From the NCBI RefSeq assembly GCF_030409315.1, contig NZ_JAUFPS010000036.1, positions 141,673-179,949 of the forward strand: 38,277 nt of DNA, read 5' to 3'. Below, piece by piece: positions 8,187 through 16,554 of this stretch (position 1 is the stretch's first letter; each line of letters begins with the position of its first letter). Source of the stretch: Mucilaginibacter flavus (GTDB lineage: Bacteria; Bacteroidota; Bacteroidia; Sphingobacteriales; Sphingobacteriaceae). The notes under the pieces were generated by a model. That model did no database searches and had not been told where the DNA came from. It worked only from the letters and a program-made list of their open reading frames with translations. Made by a program: the position numbers and the translations under genes.

Positions 8187-9581
8187 ATGCAGAGTTACCA
8201 GGAATTTCTTGATCTTAGTGTTGGTTTTCCGCAGGATGGTTTTGAGATCATCGACGATGAACTATATTTTCAGGACCTTAATTTAATGGAGATGATTGAA
8301 ACGTACGGTACTCCCCTACGCTTCACCTATCTGCCACAGATCTCTAAAAAGATCCAGCAGGCCAAACTGTTGTTTCAGCAGGCTATCATCAAAAACAATT
8401 ATCGCGGCAGTTATAAATATTGTTATTGTACCAAAAGCTCGCATTTTAAGCACATTGTTGAAGAAGCGCTTAAAAACGAGATACACCTGGAAACATCGTC
8501 TGCCTTTGATATGCCGATGATTGATGCCCTGGAGAAAAAGGGTGCGGTAAACAAAGATATCACCGTGATTTGTAATGGTTTTAAAACATTCCAGTACAAA
8601 ACATACATTATCGATATGCTGCATGATGGCTTTAAAAACATCATCCCCGTATTGGATAATAAAGAAGAATTTAACCTTTACGATGATGAGATTGAAATGG
8701 ATACCCCATGTAACCTTGGCATCCGTATAGCGGCGGAAGAGCAACCCGATTCGCAGTTCTATACCTCGCGTTTAGGTGTGCGTATGGAAGATATCATCGA
8801 TTTTTATCATAACAAAATTGAGGATAACCCTAACTTCCAGGTTAAACTGTTGCACTTCTTCATCAACTCTGGTATTTCAGATACCCCATACTATTGGAAC
8901 GAGTTAGAGAAATATGTAACGCTTTACTGCAAGTTCAAAAAAATCAACCCACATTTGGATACTTTGGATATTGGTGGCGGTATGCCGTTTAAAGATTCAC
9001 TGGTATTTGATTTTGATTACGAGTACATGATCAACGAGATTGTGAGCCGTATTAAAGAAATTTGCGCGGAGCACGATACCATGGAGCCGGATATCATTAC
9101 CGAGTTTGGTAAATATACCGTGGCCGAAGCATCGGGCATCCTTTACAAAGTATTGGGCCGCAAACAACAGAACGACCGCGAGCGTTGGTTAATGTTAGAT
9201 GGTTCGTTTATTACCAACTTACCTGATGTTTGGGCGCTGAATCAAAAATACATCCTGTTACCGGTTAACAACTGGGATTCTGAATACGAGCGTGTGAACC
9301 TTGGCGGTATCACCTGCGACGGCCAGGATTATTACAACCAGGAAGCCCACATGAACAGCGTATTTATGCCTAAAACCCGCAAAGTACAATATTTAGGCTT
9401 TTTTAATACCGGAGCTTACCAGGAAGTTTTAAGCGGCTACGGAGGCATCCACCACTGTTTGTTGCCATCGCCCAAACATGTGATCATCCGTCGCAACCGC
9501 GATGAAACTTTCAACTTTGAAGTATTTGGCGAAGAGCAAAACAGTAAACAAGTATTGAAAATTCTGGGCTATACTACTTAG
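8187..9581 (+). CDS. PLP fold-III amino acid decarboxylase, arginine decarboxylase-like
   Basis: Encodes 464 residues. It belongs to the Orn/DAP/Arg decarboxylase group 2 (alanine racemase-type barrel). The likely PLP lysine is Lys83 in YCTKSSHF, resembling the YPIKVNQ site of SpeA. Other landmarks are LLHFFINSGI (the HFH-G equivalent), DIGGGMPF for phosphate binding, TEFGKY near residue 305, TCDGQDYYNQ (the CDxxD substrate region) and NTGAYQEVLSG near the C-terminus. It is shorter than two-domain biosynthetic SpeA (about 630) and longer than ornithine decarboxylases of this fold. Bacteroidota homologues are usually named arginine decarboxylase. Given its neighbours, citrulline or ornithine are possible substrates. 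The start ATG follows an AAAGG-like site at once. Confidence 0.85.
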   Translation: MQSYQEFLDLSVGFPQDGFEIIDDELYFQDLNLMEMIETYGTPLRFTYLPQISKKIQQAKLLFQQAIIKNNYRGSYKYCYCTKSSHFKHIVEEALKNEIHLETSSAFDMPMIDALEKKGAVNKDITVICNGFKTFQYKTYIIDMLHDGFKNIIPVLDNKEEFNLYDDEIEMDTPCNLGIRIAAEEQPDSQFYTSRLGVRMEDIIDFYHNKIEDNPNFQVKLLHFFINSGISDTPYYWNELEKYVTLYCKFKKINPHLDTLDIGGGMPFKDSLVFDFDYEYMINEIVSRIKEICAEHDTMEPDIITEFGKYTVAEASGILYKVLGRKQQNDRERWLMLDGSFITNLPDVWALNQKYILLPVNNWDSEYERVNLGGITCDGQDYYNQEAHMNSVFMPKTRKVQYLGFFNTGAYQEVLSGYGGIHHCLLPSPKHVIIRRNRDETFNFEVFGEEQNSKQVLKILGYTT

Positions 9582-9633
9582 TAGTTTAGTTTGCAGTTAT
9601 CGGTTTGCAATTTGCACCTGTAGATATAAAATT

Positions 9634-9665
9634 AAAGCCGTCTGTTTTTTACAGGCGGCTTTTTT
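9634..9665 (+). terminator. rho-independent terminator of the decarboxylase gene
   Basis: AAAGCCGTCTG and CAGGCGGCTTT pair around a T-rich loop with one G-T type imperfection, followed by a run of six T. It lies 53 bases past the stop codon. Confidence 0.85.
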
Positions 9666-9675
9666 GTTTGGGGTA

Positions 9676-9831
9676 TGTCTGAACCGGGATTAAACGGATT
9701 AATCCGTTTTTTTGGATTTTGACTGAAGAAGAGCTTTTTCAATTATTGGCAAAAGCGTAAGCTTTTTTCAATAAGAGACAATTTCAAAAATCCTGTTAAT
9801 CTGACTAATCCGTTTAATCCCGGTTCAGGCA
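9676..9831. repeat. 156-bp palindromic element, copy B of a dispersed family
   Basis: The 25-base arms at 9676-9700 and 9807-9831 are complementary except at one position. The left arm begins TGTCTGAACCGGGATTAAAC. The inner part holds further partial complements (GGATTTTGA near the left, TCAAAAATCC near the right) and a small AGCTTTTTC/GAAAAAGCT-like hairpin. It shares 18 of 25 arm positions with the element at 4635-4726. Confidence 0.8.
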
Positions 9832-9838
9832 AAAAATC

Positions 9839-9873
9839 TTGATACTTGATACTAACTACTTGATACTAAAAAG
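9839..9873. repeat. heptamer tandem array over the porP/sprF stop codon
   Basis: Units read TTGATAC, TTGATAC, TAACTAC, TTGATAC and a decayed TAAAAAG. The stop codon of the leftward PorP/SprF gene (9866-9868) overlaps the fourth and fifth units. The array starts eight bases after palindromic element B. Confidence 0.75.
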
Positions 9874-10888
9874 TGTGCTGCGGACAGGTAACTTTATATC
9901 GGTTATTTAACAGAATGCCAATTACAATCTCGTGCGAACCATTACTTACGGTGTTAAGGGCCGAGGTTGTAAAATCATAAGAGTAACCTACGTTGATAAA
10001 CGAGCTTAGATTAAACCCTACCAGGGCCGCGAATGAATCGTTGCGACGATATGAGCCACCAAGCCAGAATTTATCGTCGAAGGATATTTTCATATTCACG
10101 TCAAACGTGGTTGGCACGGGCTGTATTACCTTTACCAATACGGATGGAATCAGGGTTACATCATCTGATAAAAAGAGCTTTGTGCCTGCCGTAAAGAAGT
10201 AATGGGGCACTGTTTTATTTTGGGTAACACTTACCGATGTAGTGGTATACAAGCTTTGTGGTAATAGCTGTTGTACTGATACACCAAAAAAGTAGTTAGA
10301 TGCATAAGCCCATACCCCTAAACCCAAATCGGGCTTCCATTGATTGTTGTTGATGTTGTAAAGTACAGGGTCGCTGTCATCCACGCCACCAAAGTGAAGC
10401 TGAGAAGTATTGAGCACATTATGGCTTACTCCTGCCGATACACCAACCGCTAAATTAAGTGAACTGGTAATACCCAGGTGATAAGCATAAGTAGCGTCGA
10501 TATTGGTTTGCGTGATAGGCCCTGTTTTATCAGACACCAGGGTAAAGCCAATACCATGATGCGGTTCTGCAGCCTGGTATTGCTGCGTGTACAACCTGCT
10601 TGAGGGATTAACGCCCCCGTTGGCTGGCGAAGCTGTAGCATCACCCTGTAAAAAATTATCGCCAAGTGGTGCGGTTACCGTTAAATAACCGGTTACCGGG
10701 GCACCTTCAAGGCCGGTCCACTGACTGCGGTAACCCGCTTTTAAATCGGTGTAATTTTCAATCCCCGTTAAAGCAGGATTTAACAGGTAATTATTAAAAA
10801 TATATTGCGTGTATTGCGGCCGTTGCTGCGCAAGGGCCAACTGTGTACCGGCTGCAAAAAAAATAATGGCGTATAAAATTCTCTTCAT
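9866..10888 (-). CDS. PorP/SprF-family type IX secretion outer-membrane protein
   Basis: Encodes 340 residues. A signal peptide ends near LALAQ. The mature start QRPQYTQYIFNNYLLNPAL, followed by YRSQWTGLEGAP, is the signature of the PorP/SprF family. The rest alternates short amphipathic beta strands (KLFLSDDVTLIPSVLVKV, KFWLGGSYRRND, FINVGYSYDF), as in a beta-barrel. Family members work with the type IX secretion/gliding machinery and often accompany large CHU_C cargo proteins, probably to secrete or anchor them. It starts four bases after the stop of the YVTN-CHU_C gene, so the two are co-transcribed. Confidence 0.9.
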   Translation of the reverse strand: MKRILYAIIFFAAGTQLALAQQRPQYTQYIFNNYLLNPALTGIENYTDLKAGYRSQWTGLEGAPVTGYLTVTAPLGDNFLQGDATASPANGGVNPSSRLYTQQYQAAEPHHGIGFTLVSDKTGPITQTNIDATYAYHLGITSSLNLAVGVSAGVSHNVLNTSQLHFGGVDDSDPVLYNINNNQWKPDLGLGVWAYASNYFFGVSVQQLLPQSLYTTTSVSVTQNKTVPHYFFTAGTKLFLSDDVTLIPSVLVKVIQPVPTTFDVNMKISFDDKFWLGGSYRRNDSFAALVGFNLSSFINVGYSYDFTTSALNTVSNGSHEIVIGILLNNRYKVTCPQHTF

Positions 10889-10892
10889 TAAT

Positions 10893-12380
10893 TTATCTAA
10901 TGATAGTTACGTTTCCTGATATAATCTTTCGTCCGTTTTTAGGATTTATTATATAGTAGTAAGTCCCGAAAGGAAGATCAACTCCTTTGTACCTGCCATT
11001 CCAGGGAACGCTGTAACCAATTGACGAATATACCTTTTCTCCGTATCTGTTGTATATATCTACTGTATTATTAGGATAGTTTTCTAAATTTTTAATAATC
11101 CATGTATCATTTTGTCCGTCGCCGTTAGGACTAAAGGCATCGGGCACTGTAATATCCATATTTGTTGTGCCACCTAACGTTGGCGTAACCGTTATAGTAT
11201 AAGTTATCGGCGAATTGCCACAATCTGTCGATGGTTGCGCAAATACCATCTTATACGGCTTATTTGCGTTAAAGTTTAAATTTGATTTTCCTTCGGCGAT
11301 ACTTACAACAGAAACAGTGTTGCTCACCAAATTACCAGCGTATAGCTTACTACCATCCGGGCTTATTGACATATAGACGGGGTCATTACCAACGGGAATT
11401 CTGTTGGTAACTCCTTTGGCTACCAAATCAATCACAGATACTTCGTTGCTTTGGCTATTGGTAACATATAACAGGCTGCCGTTTTTATCGAGCGCTATCT
11501 CGCCCGGGTGAGGATCAACAGGAACGGTCATCTCTGTAACGTAAGTAGCGGTGTTAATGCTTAATACCAAATTTTCGGCCGGGTAAGAAGCATATAAAAA
11601 TTTACCATCGGTACTTACTGTCATAAACGCTGCATTTTTGCCCATGTAAACCACAAACCTAACTATATGACTATTGGTATTGGCATCTATCCAGGCTATG
11701 GTGCCGCCAGCTTGCTGCACATATAATGTTTTACCGTTGGCACTTATGGCAAAAGTAACCACCTTGTCGCCGGCAGAAAATCGGGTTACCGCGTTATTGG
11801 AAGTATTTATCGCTGTAATTTTATCATCGTTAACATGCGATACAAAAACCTGCGTACCATCCGGAGATATCAAAATGTTGGCCGGCGCGGCAGCCACCGG
11901 GATGGTGGCTGTAACAGCATTTGTTTTGGTATCTATCACTACCACGGTATTAGATTGTTGGCAGGTTACGTATACTTTGCTGCCATCGGGCGTAATTACC
12001 GCGCTAACGGGCATTTTCCCTATCCCATCTGTAATAGTGGTAAGTACTTTATCATTTATAGCATCAACAACCGTTACACTACCCGTATTGGCATCGGCAT
12101 TTAAAACGTAAGCGTATTGTGTAGGCGTAGCGGTTACTGTTACGGTAGCTGTTACCGTTGTCGAACCAGTATTTACGGCAATAAAGGAAGGAATGCTACC
12201 CGTACCAGCCCCGCTTAAACCAATTGACGAATTATCATTAAACCAGGTATAATTACACGACCCCGTAAAATTTATTGCAGTAGTTGCCGAACCATTTTTA
12301 ACCGTTTGCGATGTTTGGGCAAAAACAAGTAAGGGATGAAAAAGAAAAAATATACTTATTGCAAGTAAATATTTATGCAT
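10893..12380 (-). CDS. secreted YVTN beta-propeller protein with T9SS C-terminal domain
   Basis: Encodes 495 residues from the ATG at 12378-12380, which begins a clean signal peptide (MHKYLLAISIFFLFHPLLVF, cleaved near FAQ). The open frame extends 28 codons further up, but that part is not signal-like. After a short Ig-like lead, about seven YVTN-type propeller repeats follow, for example TPDGSKVYVTCQQSNTVVVI and SPDGSKLYAGNLVSNTVSVV. The last 84 residues are the gliding-motility-associated (type B) secretion domain: VPDAFSPNGDGQNDTW ... NRYGEKVY ... GTYYYII. The propeller probably binds a ligand or surface partner. The tail closely matches that of the 12799-16320 protein. It forms an operon with PorP/SprF. 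Confidence 0.9.
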   Translation of the reverse strand: MHKYLLAISIFFLFHPLLVFAQTSQTVKNGSATTAINFTGSCNYTWFNDNSSIGLSGAGTGSIPSFIAVNTGSTTVTATVTVTATPTQYAYVLNADANTGSVTVVDAINDKVLTTITDGIGKMPVSAVITPDGSKVYVTCQQSNTVVVIDTKTNAVTATIPVAAAPANILISPDGTQVFVSHVNDDKITAINTSNNAVTRFSAGDKVVTFAISANGKTLYVQQAGGTIAWIDANTNSHIVRFVVYMGKNAAFMTVSTDGKFLYASYPAENLVLSINTATYVTEMTVPVDPHPGEIALDKNGSLLYVTNSQSNEVSVIDLVAKGVTNRIPVGNDPVYMSISPDGSKLYAGNLVSNTVSVVSIAEGKSNLNFNANKPYKMVFAQPSTDCGNSPITYTITVTPTLGGTTNMDITVPDAFSPNGDGQNDTWIIKNLENYPNNTVDIYNRYGEKVYSSIGYSVPWNGRYKGVDLPFGTYYYIINPKNGRKIISGNVTIIR

Positions 12381-12556
12381 TCTGTAGGCCCGGTTTGTTC
12401 GTCCGGTAAAAAACTGAAAATATCCAACTTTTCTATCGGGGAATCGGTAATGCAATAATACCAAAATTATTTATTTGATTGCTTATAAGAAAACAGAACC
12501 ATGGCAATCGCCTTTAACATTTTCATACAAGGAGAGATCTTTCAATGAGCACACAA

Positions 12557-12678
12557 CAGGTAGCCGCGATGCGGCATCTTGTCTGGTTCATTTATTTCTA
12601 CAAACCGGTAGCCGCTATGCAGCATCTAATATTTGATAAAACGAAAAGCTGCCGCATGGCGGCTACCTATTTGTAGAA
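12557..12678. repeat. three-copy GGTAGCCGC hairpin repeat
   Basis: Copy 1 (12557-12580) and copy 2 (12596-12627) are direct. Copy 3 (12647-12678) is inverted relative to them. Copies 2 and 3 match at 27 of 32 positions as reverse complements, starting TTCTACAAA, and can form one long stem with a 19-base loop. Each copy is itself a small palindrome (GCCGC..ATGC.GC). Confidence 0.75.
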
Positions 12679-12699
12679 CAGATATTTTGTTTTTTTTTT

Positions 12700-12718
12700 G
12701 CTCCGTAGGAGCTACCTT
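12700..12718. repeat. GCTCC-GTA-GGAGC hairpin next to a T-run
   Basis: A perfect 5-base stem with a 3-base loop at 12700-12712, preceded by ten T and followed by TACCTTT. On the minus strand it reads AAAGGTAGCTCCTACGGAGC and then an A-run. It shares the GGTAGC lead of the neighbouring hairpin repeats, so it may be a related element. Confidence 0.5.
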
Positions 12719-12798
12719 TTACCACGCAAATCTTTAAAAGCGATTGCTATGAAAACAGAACCCTTAAAACCTTTGGGTAAATTGATGTTTATAATCAT

Positions 12799-15700
12799 TT
12801 ATCTGATAATAGTTACATTACCGGATACGGTCTTTCTGCCATTTTTAGGCGTGATGATGTAATAGTAGGTCCCTTCGGGAAGATTGGCTCCTTTATAACG
12901 ACCATCCCAGGGAGCCGTGTAACCTACAGATGTAAATACTTTTTCGCCGTAACGGTTAAATATTTCGACGGTATTATTGGGGTATTGGTTTAAGTATTTA
13001 ATGTCCCAGGTATCATTTTGTCCATCGCCGTTGGGCGAAAACGCGTTGGGGATCACCAGGAACTTTAATACTTTAACGGCAACAGTAGCCGTGGCCTGGC
13101 AGCCTTCCTGTGAGGTTACGGTAAGCCTGTATTCTGTAGCCTGCGATGGGCTTACCTGCGGGCTTAGCACGTCGTCATGATCCAGCCCGGCAGCAGGAGT
13201 CCACTTGTAAGTTAGGTTATGACCATTGGCCGACGCATTTAAACCAACTGAAGCTCCCTCCAATACCGTAACCGGCCCTTCAACTGAAGCCGTTGGCGAT
13301 GCGTAAACCGATACCTGCTGTTTTACAGTATCCGGGCATGTGTTACCGGTCGAATAAATATAACTGATCTCTGTGGTGCCTGTACCAGCCACGGCAGGGT
13401 TAAACAACCCCTCGGTACTTATTCCATTGCCAGCGTAAACACCGGTTCCAGCGGGCCCTTGAATATTAGTCGGTTTAAAAGTAAATGGAGCATCCTCGGG
13501 ACAAAATGATGGCGTTGGCGCAAACGTAATTACGTGAGCTGGTTTTATAATCAGCGAAAAATCCTGCGTGTTTTGGCAAATTTCGCCGGAGTAAGCTACT
13601 ACGTGCACATTATAAGTACGGTTGCCATCGGTAAATAACGGATAAGTATAACGCAACTGCTGCCCGTAAGCCGGATGGTCATAAACTTTTGTTGATTGGG
13701 CATCATTGTTATCAAAAGTTACCTCAAGCCTGGTTATAATGCCAAAATCAACTGTCGACCGGTTTTCAAAAAACACCTCCCGGTTACTGCATAAAGCCGA
13801 GGGATCGCTAACCACAACCCTGGCACCAGGAATATCGCCATTAATGGTTACTTGTTGTGTTTTTGAATAGCTACAGCCATATTTCGACGTCACTTTCAAC
13901 GTAACCTGGTACACTTTAGCCTCGGTATAATGATGCCTCGGATTTTTCTCTGCCGATGTATTATTTATAGTGCTGGCATTGGAGTCGCCAAAATTCCACT
14001 CATAAGTAAACTCACTTTCGGTATTATCGGCAATGGTGCTATTATCCTTAAACAAAACATTATCGGCAACACAGGCATCGGGCAAAATAAAATCAACCAC
14101 CGGAAAATTTCCTATCGTTAGCTGTTTTTCAACAGTTAGACTGGCGCATCCATTTGAATTTGTCACTATCAATTTTACGTTGTAAACGCCTGGGGCAGCG
14201 TATTGATGTAAAAAGGGCGTATTATCCGTTTTCTGTACAACATCGCTCCCATCGCCAAAATCCCAGCTCCATTTAATTATCGCGCCATCAGATGAGGTAG
14301 ATGCATCTGTAAAAGTTATATCCTGTGCAGGGCAATCGGGTGCCGAAAAATTAAAGTTGGCCAGTGGCTGCTCGCTGATATGTACCGTAGTAACATCAGA
14401 TATATCGCTACAACCGTTTTCGTTAACAATGGTAACCCGCACAGGATAATTGCCGGGCTCCGTATAGGTGTGCAACGGATTTTGGACTACATCGGTAGTG
14501 CCATCGCCAAAATCCCACAACCAGGTTTTAATTTCATGATCGGCAGTTTCTGATACATCCTTAAAAACCGTGGCGCTGCCCAGGCAGGTACCCGTAACAG
14601 TAAATTTAGCTACCGGCTGGGCCGAAATATTATAATCGAGTTCAACAATCTCGTCAGAGCCGCATTCTGTTGCCACGGGGTTAAAAACGGTAGCTATCAC
14701 CGCATGATCGCCGGCTGTAGCGTAGGTTTCACTTTGGGCAAACTCATATAAATACAGTGTTTTATCACCTTTTACCGTTGTGGACTTTACTACCGGATTA
14801 TTATCTTCAAAAGCGGCCCCGTTTTCAAAATCCCACTTAATATGCGTTGTTTTAAAAGGCAAGGTCAGCTGTATTTTGTAAGCCACTCCGGTACAACCGT
14901 TTAGCTGCTGCACCGTATTTTGCGGATCTTTTAGGGCTATAAACTCGTTCAGATTTTTCAAGCTCGCACCTGCCGCGTAGCCGTATGATTCTGCTTGCCC
15001 AAAGCCGTAGGCAATAGCGTTGAATCCGTCGGAGGCTTTAATGTGATGCACACCGGCATCTACTTCAATTTGCGCGTAAGAATAATCGGGCCGGCCGTTT
15101 ACCGTGGTAAACTGGGTATACGGCTTACCATCTAACTGGAAGGTAGGAATGATGCCTGTCGGAATAACAACGTTTATAAAATTATTTAATATCCGGTAAT
15201 TACTGGTTGAGTTTAGGGTAACATGATCAAGCGTTTGCTCAAGCGGATTAAGGTATATCATCTCCGGATCGCCAATGTCATTTTGGGAATCTATGCAGTT
15301 AATGGTTTTAAACTGCGTAACAGCGTATTGAACAACCTGTACCGGTTTATCGGCCGTGATAACATTGGTTGCGTTTGAGTTAAACTCGTAATACAATCCG
15401 TTGGTAAAACTGGCGGGCGAAATATTGAAACCATTTAAATTTACCGTAGTATTAGGATCACTCAAAACTATCCTGAACACATCATAGTTGCGACTTTTTA
15501 ATGGTGCTGTGATGTAATTTTTACCCCAGGAAGCTGTTGGATATACCTGCTGGAAAAGATTATCAGATGTATTGCTTTGCGAACTACAACCTATCAAAAT
15601 TTTTGAACTGCCCGAAAACAGCGCCACCTTTTTACACGTACCCGCTTGTGTACTTATGGTGCGGATGCGGGTGCCGGTTAAATCGGCATTAGCAAGGGCC

Positions 15701-16320
15701 TGGTAAACCTGTCCTTTGTTTAAAATGATATTAAAAGGTTTACCGGGCGCCTCACCATTTAACAAATAAGTGCTGGGGGTTATTTCGACCGTGGTATTGT
15801 CTTCGGTTCCAATAACCGCGAATGTTGAATAAGAAGGCTTTTTTTCGCTGGTTTCCGAATTGGATAACTGGGTATAGTTGATAGAAATATAATCCTTACC
15901 AAGTACGTTTACGGGCAACAATAAAGTAGCCCCGGATACGCTTTGCGCAAAAATATGCGCGTAAACGGCTATCGGTTTTAACGATGTAATATGTATTCCT
16001 TTATTTGATATCCCCTGTTGATCAATAAAAGCACTCGCGGGTATAGCAACTGAAAGTATTTGATGAGCAACAACATCATAGCTTTGTGAAAAAGAACCAT
16101 CGGCAAGGGAAACTGTAGCCGTGGTATTTACATCAGCTGTAATATATAAATCCATCTGGCTAGTGCTCACCTTGGGGTCGTTAGCTTTAGGCGGATCGAT
16201 ATGATCCATATAAACCGTCCAAAATTCGGTCCCCTGGTTAGTAAAGCCCCCCTGCGCCCGGGCAGCATGAGCAAAGCAAAGCAAAATAATGACCGAAGTT
16301 ATCGCCCGTAAAAGTTTCAC
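12799..16320 (-). CDS. large secreted IgGFc-binding/PKD protein with T9SS C-terminal domain
   Basis: Encodes 1173 residues from a GTG start (16318-16320). The signal peptide LLRAITSVIILLCFAHAARA begins directly after it, and no upstream ATG exists before an in-frame stop. The N-terminal 450 residues (NQGTEFWTVYMDH ... PIAVYAHIFAQSV ... STFAVIGTEDNTTVEITP) match the IgGFc-binding N-terminal domain found in surface proteins. At least three PKD domains follow, centred near residues 601 (WDFGDGT), 687 (WDFGDGS) and 777 (WNFGDSN), with further Ig-like modules after them. The last 84 residues are the type B T9SS domain (IPNAFSPNGDGQNDTW). It is a likely surface adhesin exported by type IX secretion. 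The downstream YVTN and PorP/SprF genes run the same way. Confidence 0.9.
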   Translation of the reverse strand: MKLLRAITSVIILLCFAHAARAQGGFTNQGTEFWTVYMDHIDPPKANDPKVSTSQMDLYITADVNTTATVSLADGSFSQSYDVVAHQILSVAIPASAFIDQQGISNKGIHITSLKPIAVYAHIFAQSVSGATLLLPVNVLGKDYISINYTQLSNSETSEKKPSYSTFAVIGTEDNTTVEITPSTYLLNGEAPGKPFNIILNKGQVYQALANADLTGTRIRTISTQAGTCKKVALFSGSSKILIGCSSQSNTSDNLFQQVYPTASWGKNYITAPLKSRNYDVFRIVLSDPNTTVNLNGFNISPASFTNGLYYEFNSNATNVITADKPVQVVQYAVTQFKTINCIDSQNDIGDPEMIYLNPLEQTLDHVTLNSTSNYRILNNFINVVIPTGIIPTFQLDGKPYTQFTTVNGRPDYSYAQIEVDAGVHHIKASDGFNAIAYGFGQAESYGYAAGASLKNLNEFIALKDPQNTVQQLNGCTGVAYKIQLTLPFKTTHIKWDFENGAAFEDNNPVVKSTTVKGDKTLYLYEFAQSETYATAGDHAVIATVFNPVATECGSDEIVELDYNISAQPVAKFTVTGTCLGSATVFKDVSETADHEIKTWLWDFGDGTTDVVQNPLHTYTEPGNYPVRVTIVNENGCSDISDVTTVHISEQPLANFNFSAPDCPAQDITFTDASTSSDGAIIKWSWDFGDGSDVVQKTDNTPFLHQYAAPGVYNVKLIVTNSNGCASLTVEKQLTIGNFPVVDFILPDACVADNVLFKDNSTIADNTESEFTYEWNFGDSNASTINNTSAEKNPRHHYTEAKVYQVTLKVTSKYGCSYSKTQQVTINGDIPGARVVVSDPSALCSNREVFFENRSTVDFGIITRLEVTFDNNDAQSTKVYDHPAYGQQLRYTYPLFTDGNRTYNVHVVAYSGEICQNTQDFSLIIKPAHVITFAPTPSFCPEDAPFTFKPTNIQGPAGTGVYAGNGISTEGLFNPAVAGTGTTEISYIYSTGNTCPDTVKQQVSVYASPTASVEGPVTVLEGASVGLNASANGHNLTYKWTPAAGLDHDDVLSPQVSPSQATEYRLTVTSQEGCQATATVAVKVLKFLVIPNAFSPNGDGQNDTWDIKYLNQYPNNTVEIFNRYGEKVFTSVGYTAPWDGRYKGANLPEGTYYYIITPKNGRKTVSGNVTIIR

Positions 16321-16376
16321 CCTGCTATAATTGTTTAATTGGCTCTGGCTATAAAGTGTTTAAATATAAACATAGA

Positions 16377-16411
16377 TTTGAGATGTGAGACATGAGATTT
16401 GAGATTGATTG
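16377..16411. repeat. heptamer tandem array upstream of the PKD gene
   Basis: Units read TTTGAGA, TGTGAGA, CATGAGA, TTTGAGA, TTGATTG. The array lies 57 bases upstream of the GTG start of the leftward PKD gene, within its presumed promoter region. Confidence 0.65.
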
Positions 16412-16470
16412 AATCCCGATTGTACAGATTTATAGTTCGTTTAAATTTTGCTTAACTTAACAAGCATTTT

Positions 16471-16554
16471 CACTCACCACTCACCACTCACCACTCACCA
16501 CTCACCACTCACCACTCACCACTCACCACTCACCACTCACCACTCACCACTCAC
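16471..16554. repeat. perfect 12-copy heptamer array over the response-regulator stop
   Basis: CACTCAC is repeated exactly 12 times without a mismatch. The final unit contains the stop codon (16551-16553) of the leftward response regulator. The perfection implies recent expansion. It is short, has no spacers and is not CRISPR. Confidence 0.95.

Larger units (their letters stand above)
12489..12763. repeat. outer repeat pair bounding the hairpin cluster
   Basis: GAAAACAGAACC occurs directly repeated at 12489-12500 and 12751-12762. Beside it, ATGGCAATCGCCTTT (12501-12515) is the near-complement of AAAAGCGATTGCTAT (12736-12750). The mixed direct and inverted layout brackets the whole hairpin cluster and may mark an insertion or a duplication. 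Confidence 0.45.
12381..12798. other. 418-bp gene-free spacer full of hairpin repeats
   Basis: No credible reading frame. It separates two leftward CHU_C genes. It contains the GGTAGCCGC hairpin repeats (12557-12678), a GCTCC/GGAGC hairpin (12700-12712), and an outer pair of repeats at 12489-12515 and 12736-12763. The promoter of the YVTN gene should lie at its left side, but no clear box is visible. Confidence 0.6.

Noticed and set aside
12381..12464. N-terminal extension of the YVTN/CHU_C protein by 28 codons
   Set aside because: The extension is basic and not signal-like, whereas the ATG at 12378-12380 starts a standard signal peptide.
16471..16554. Possible CRISPR array
   Set aside because: The units are 7 bases and directly adjoining, with no spacers and no cas genes nearby.
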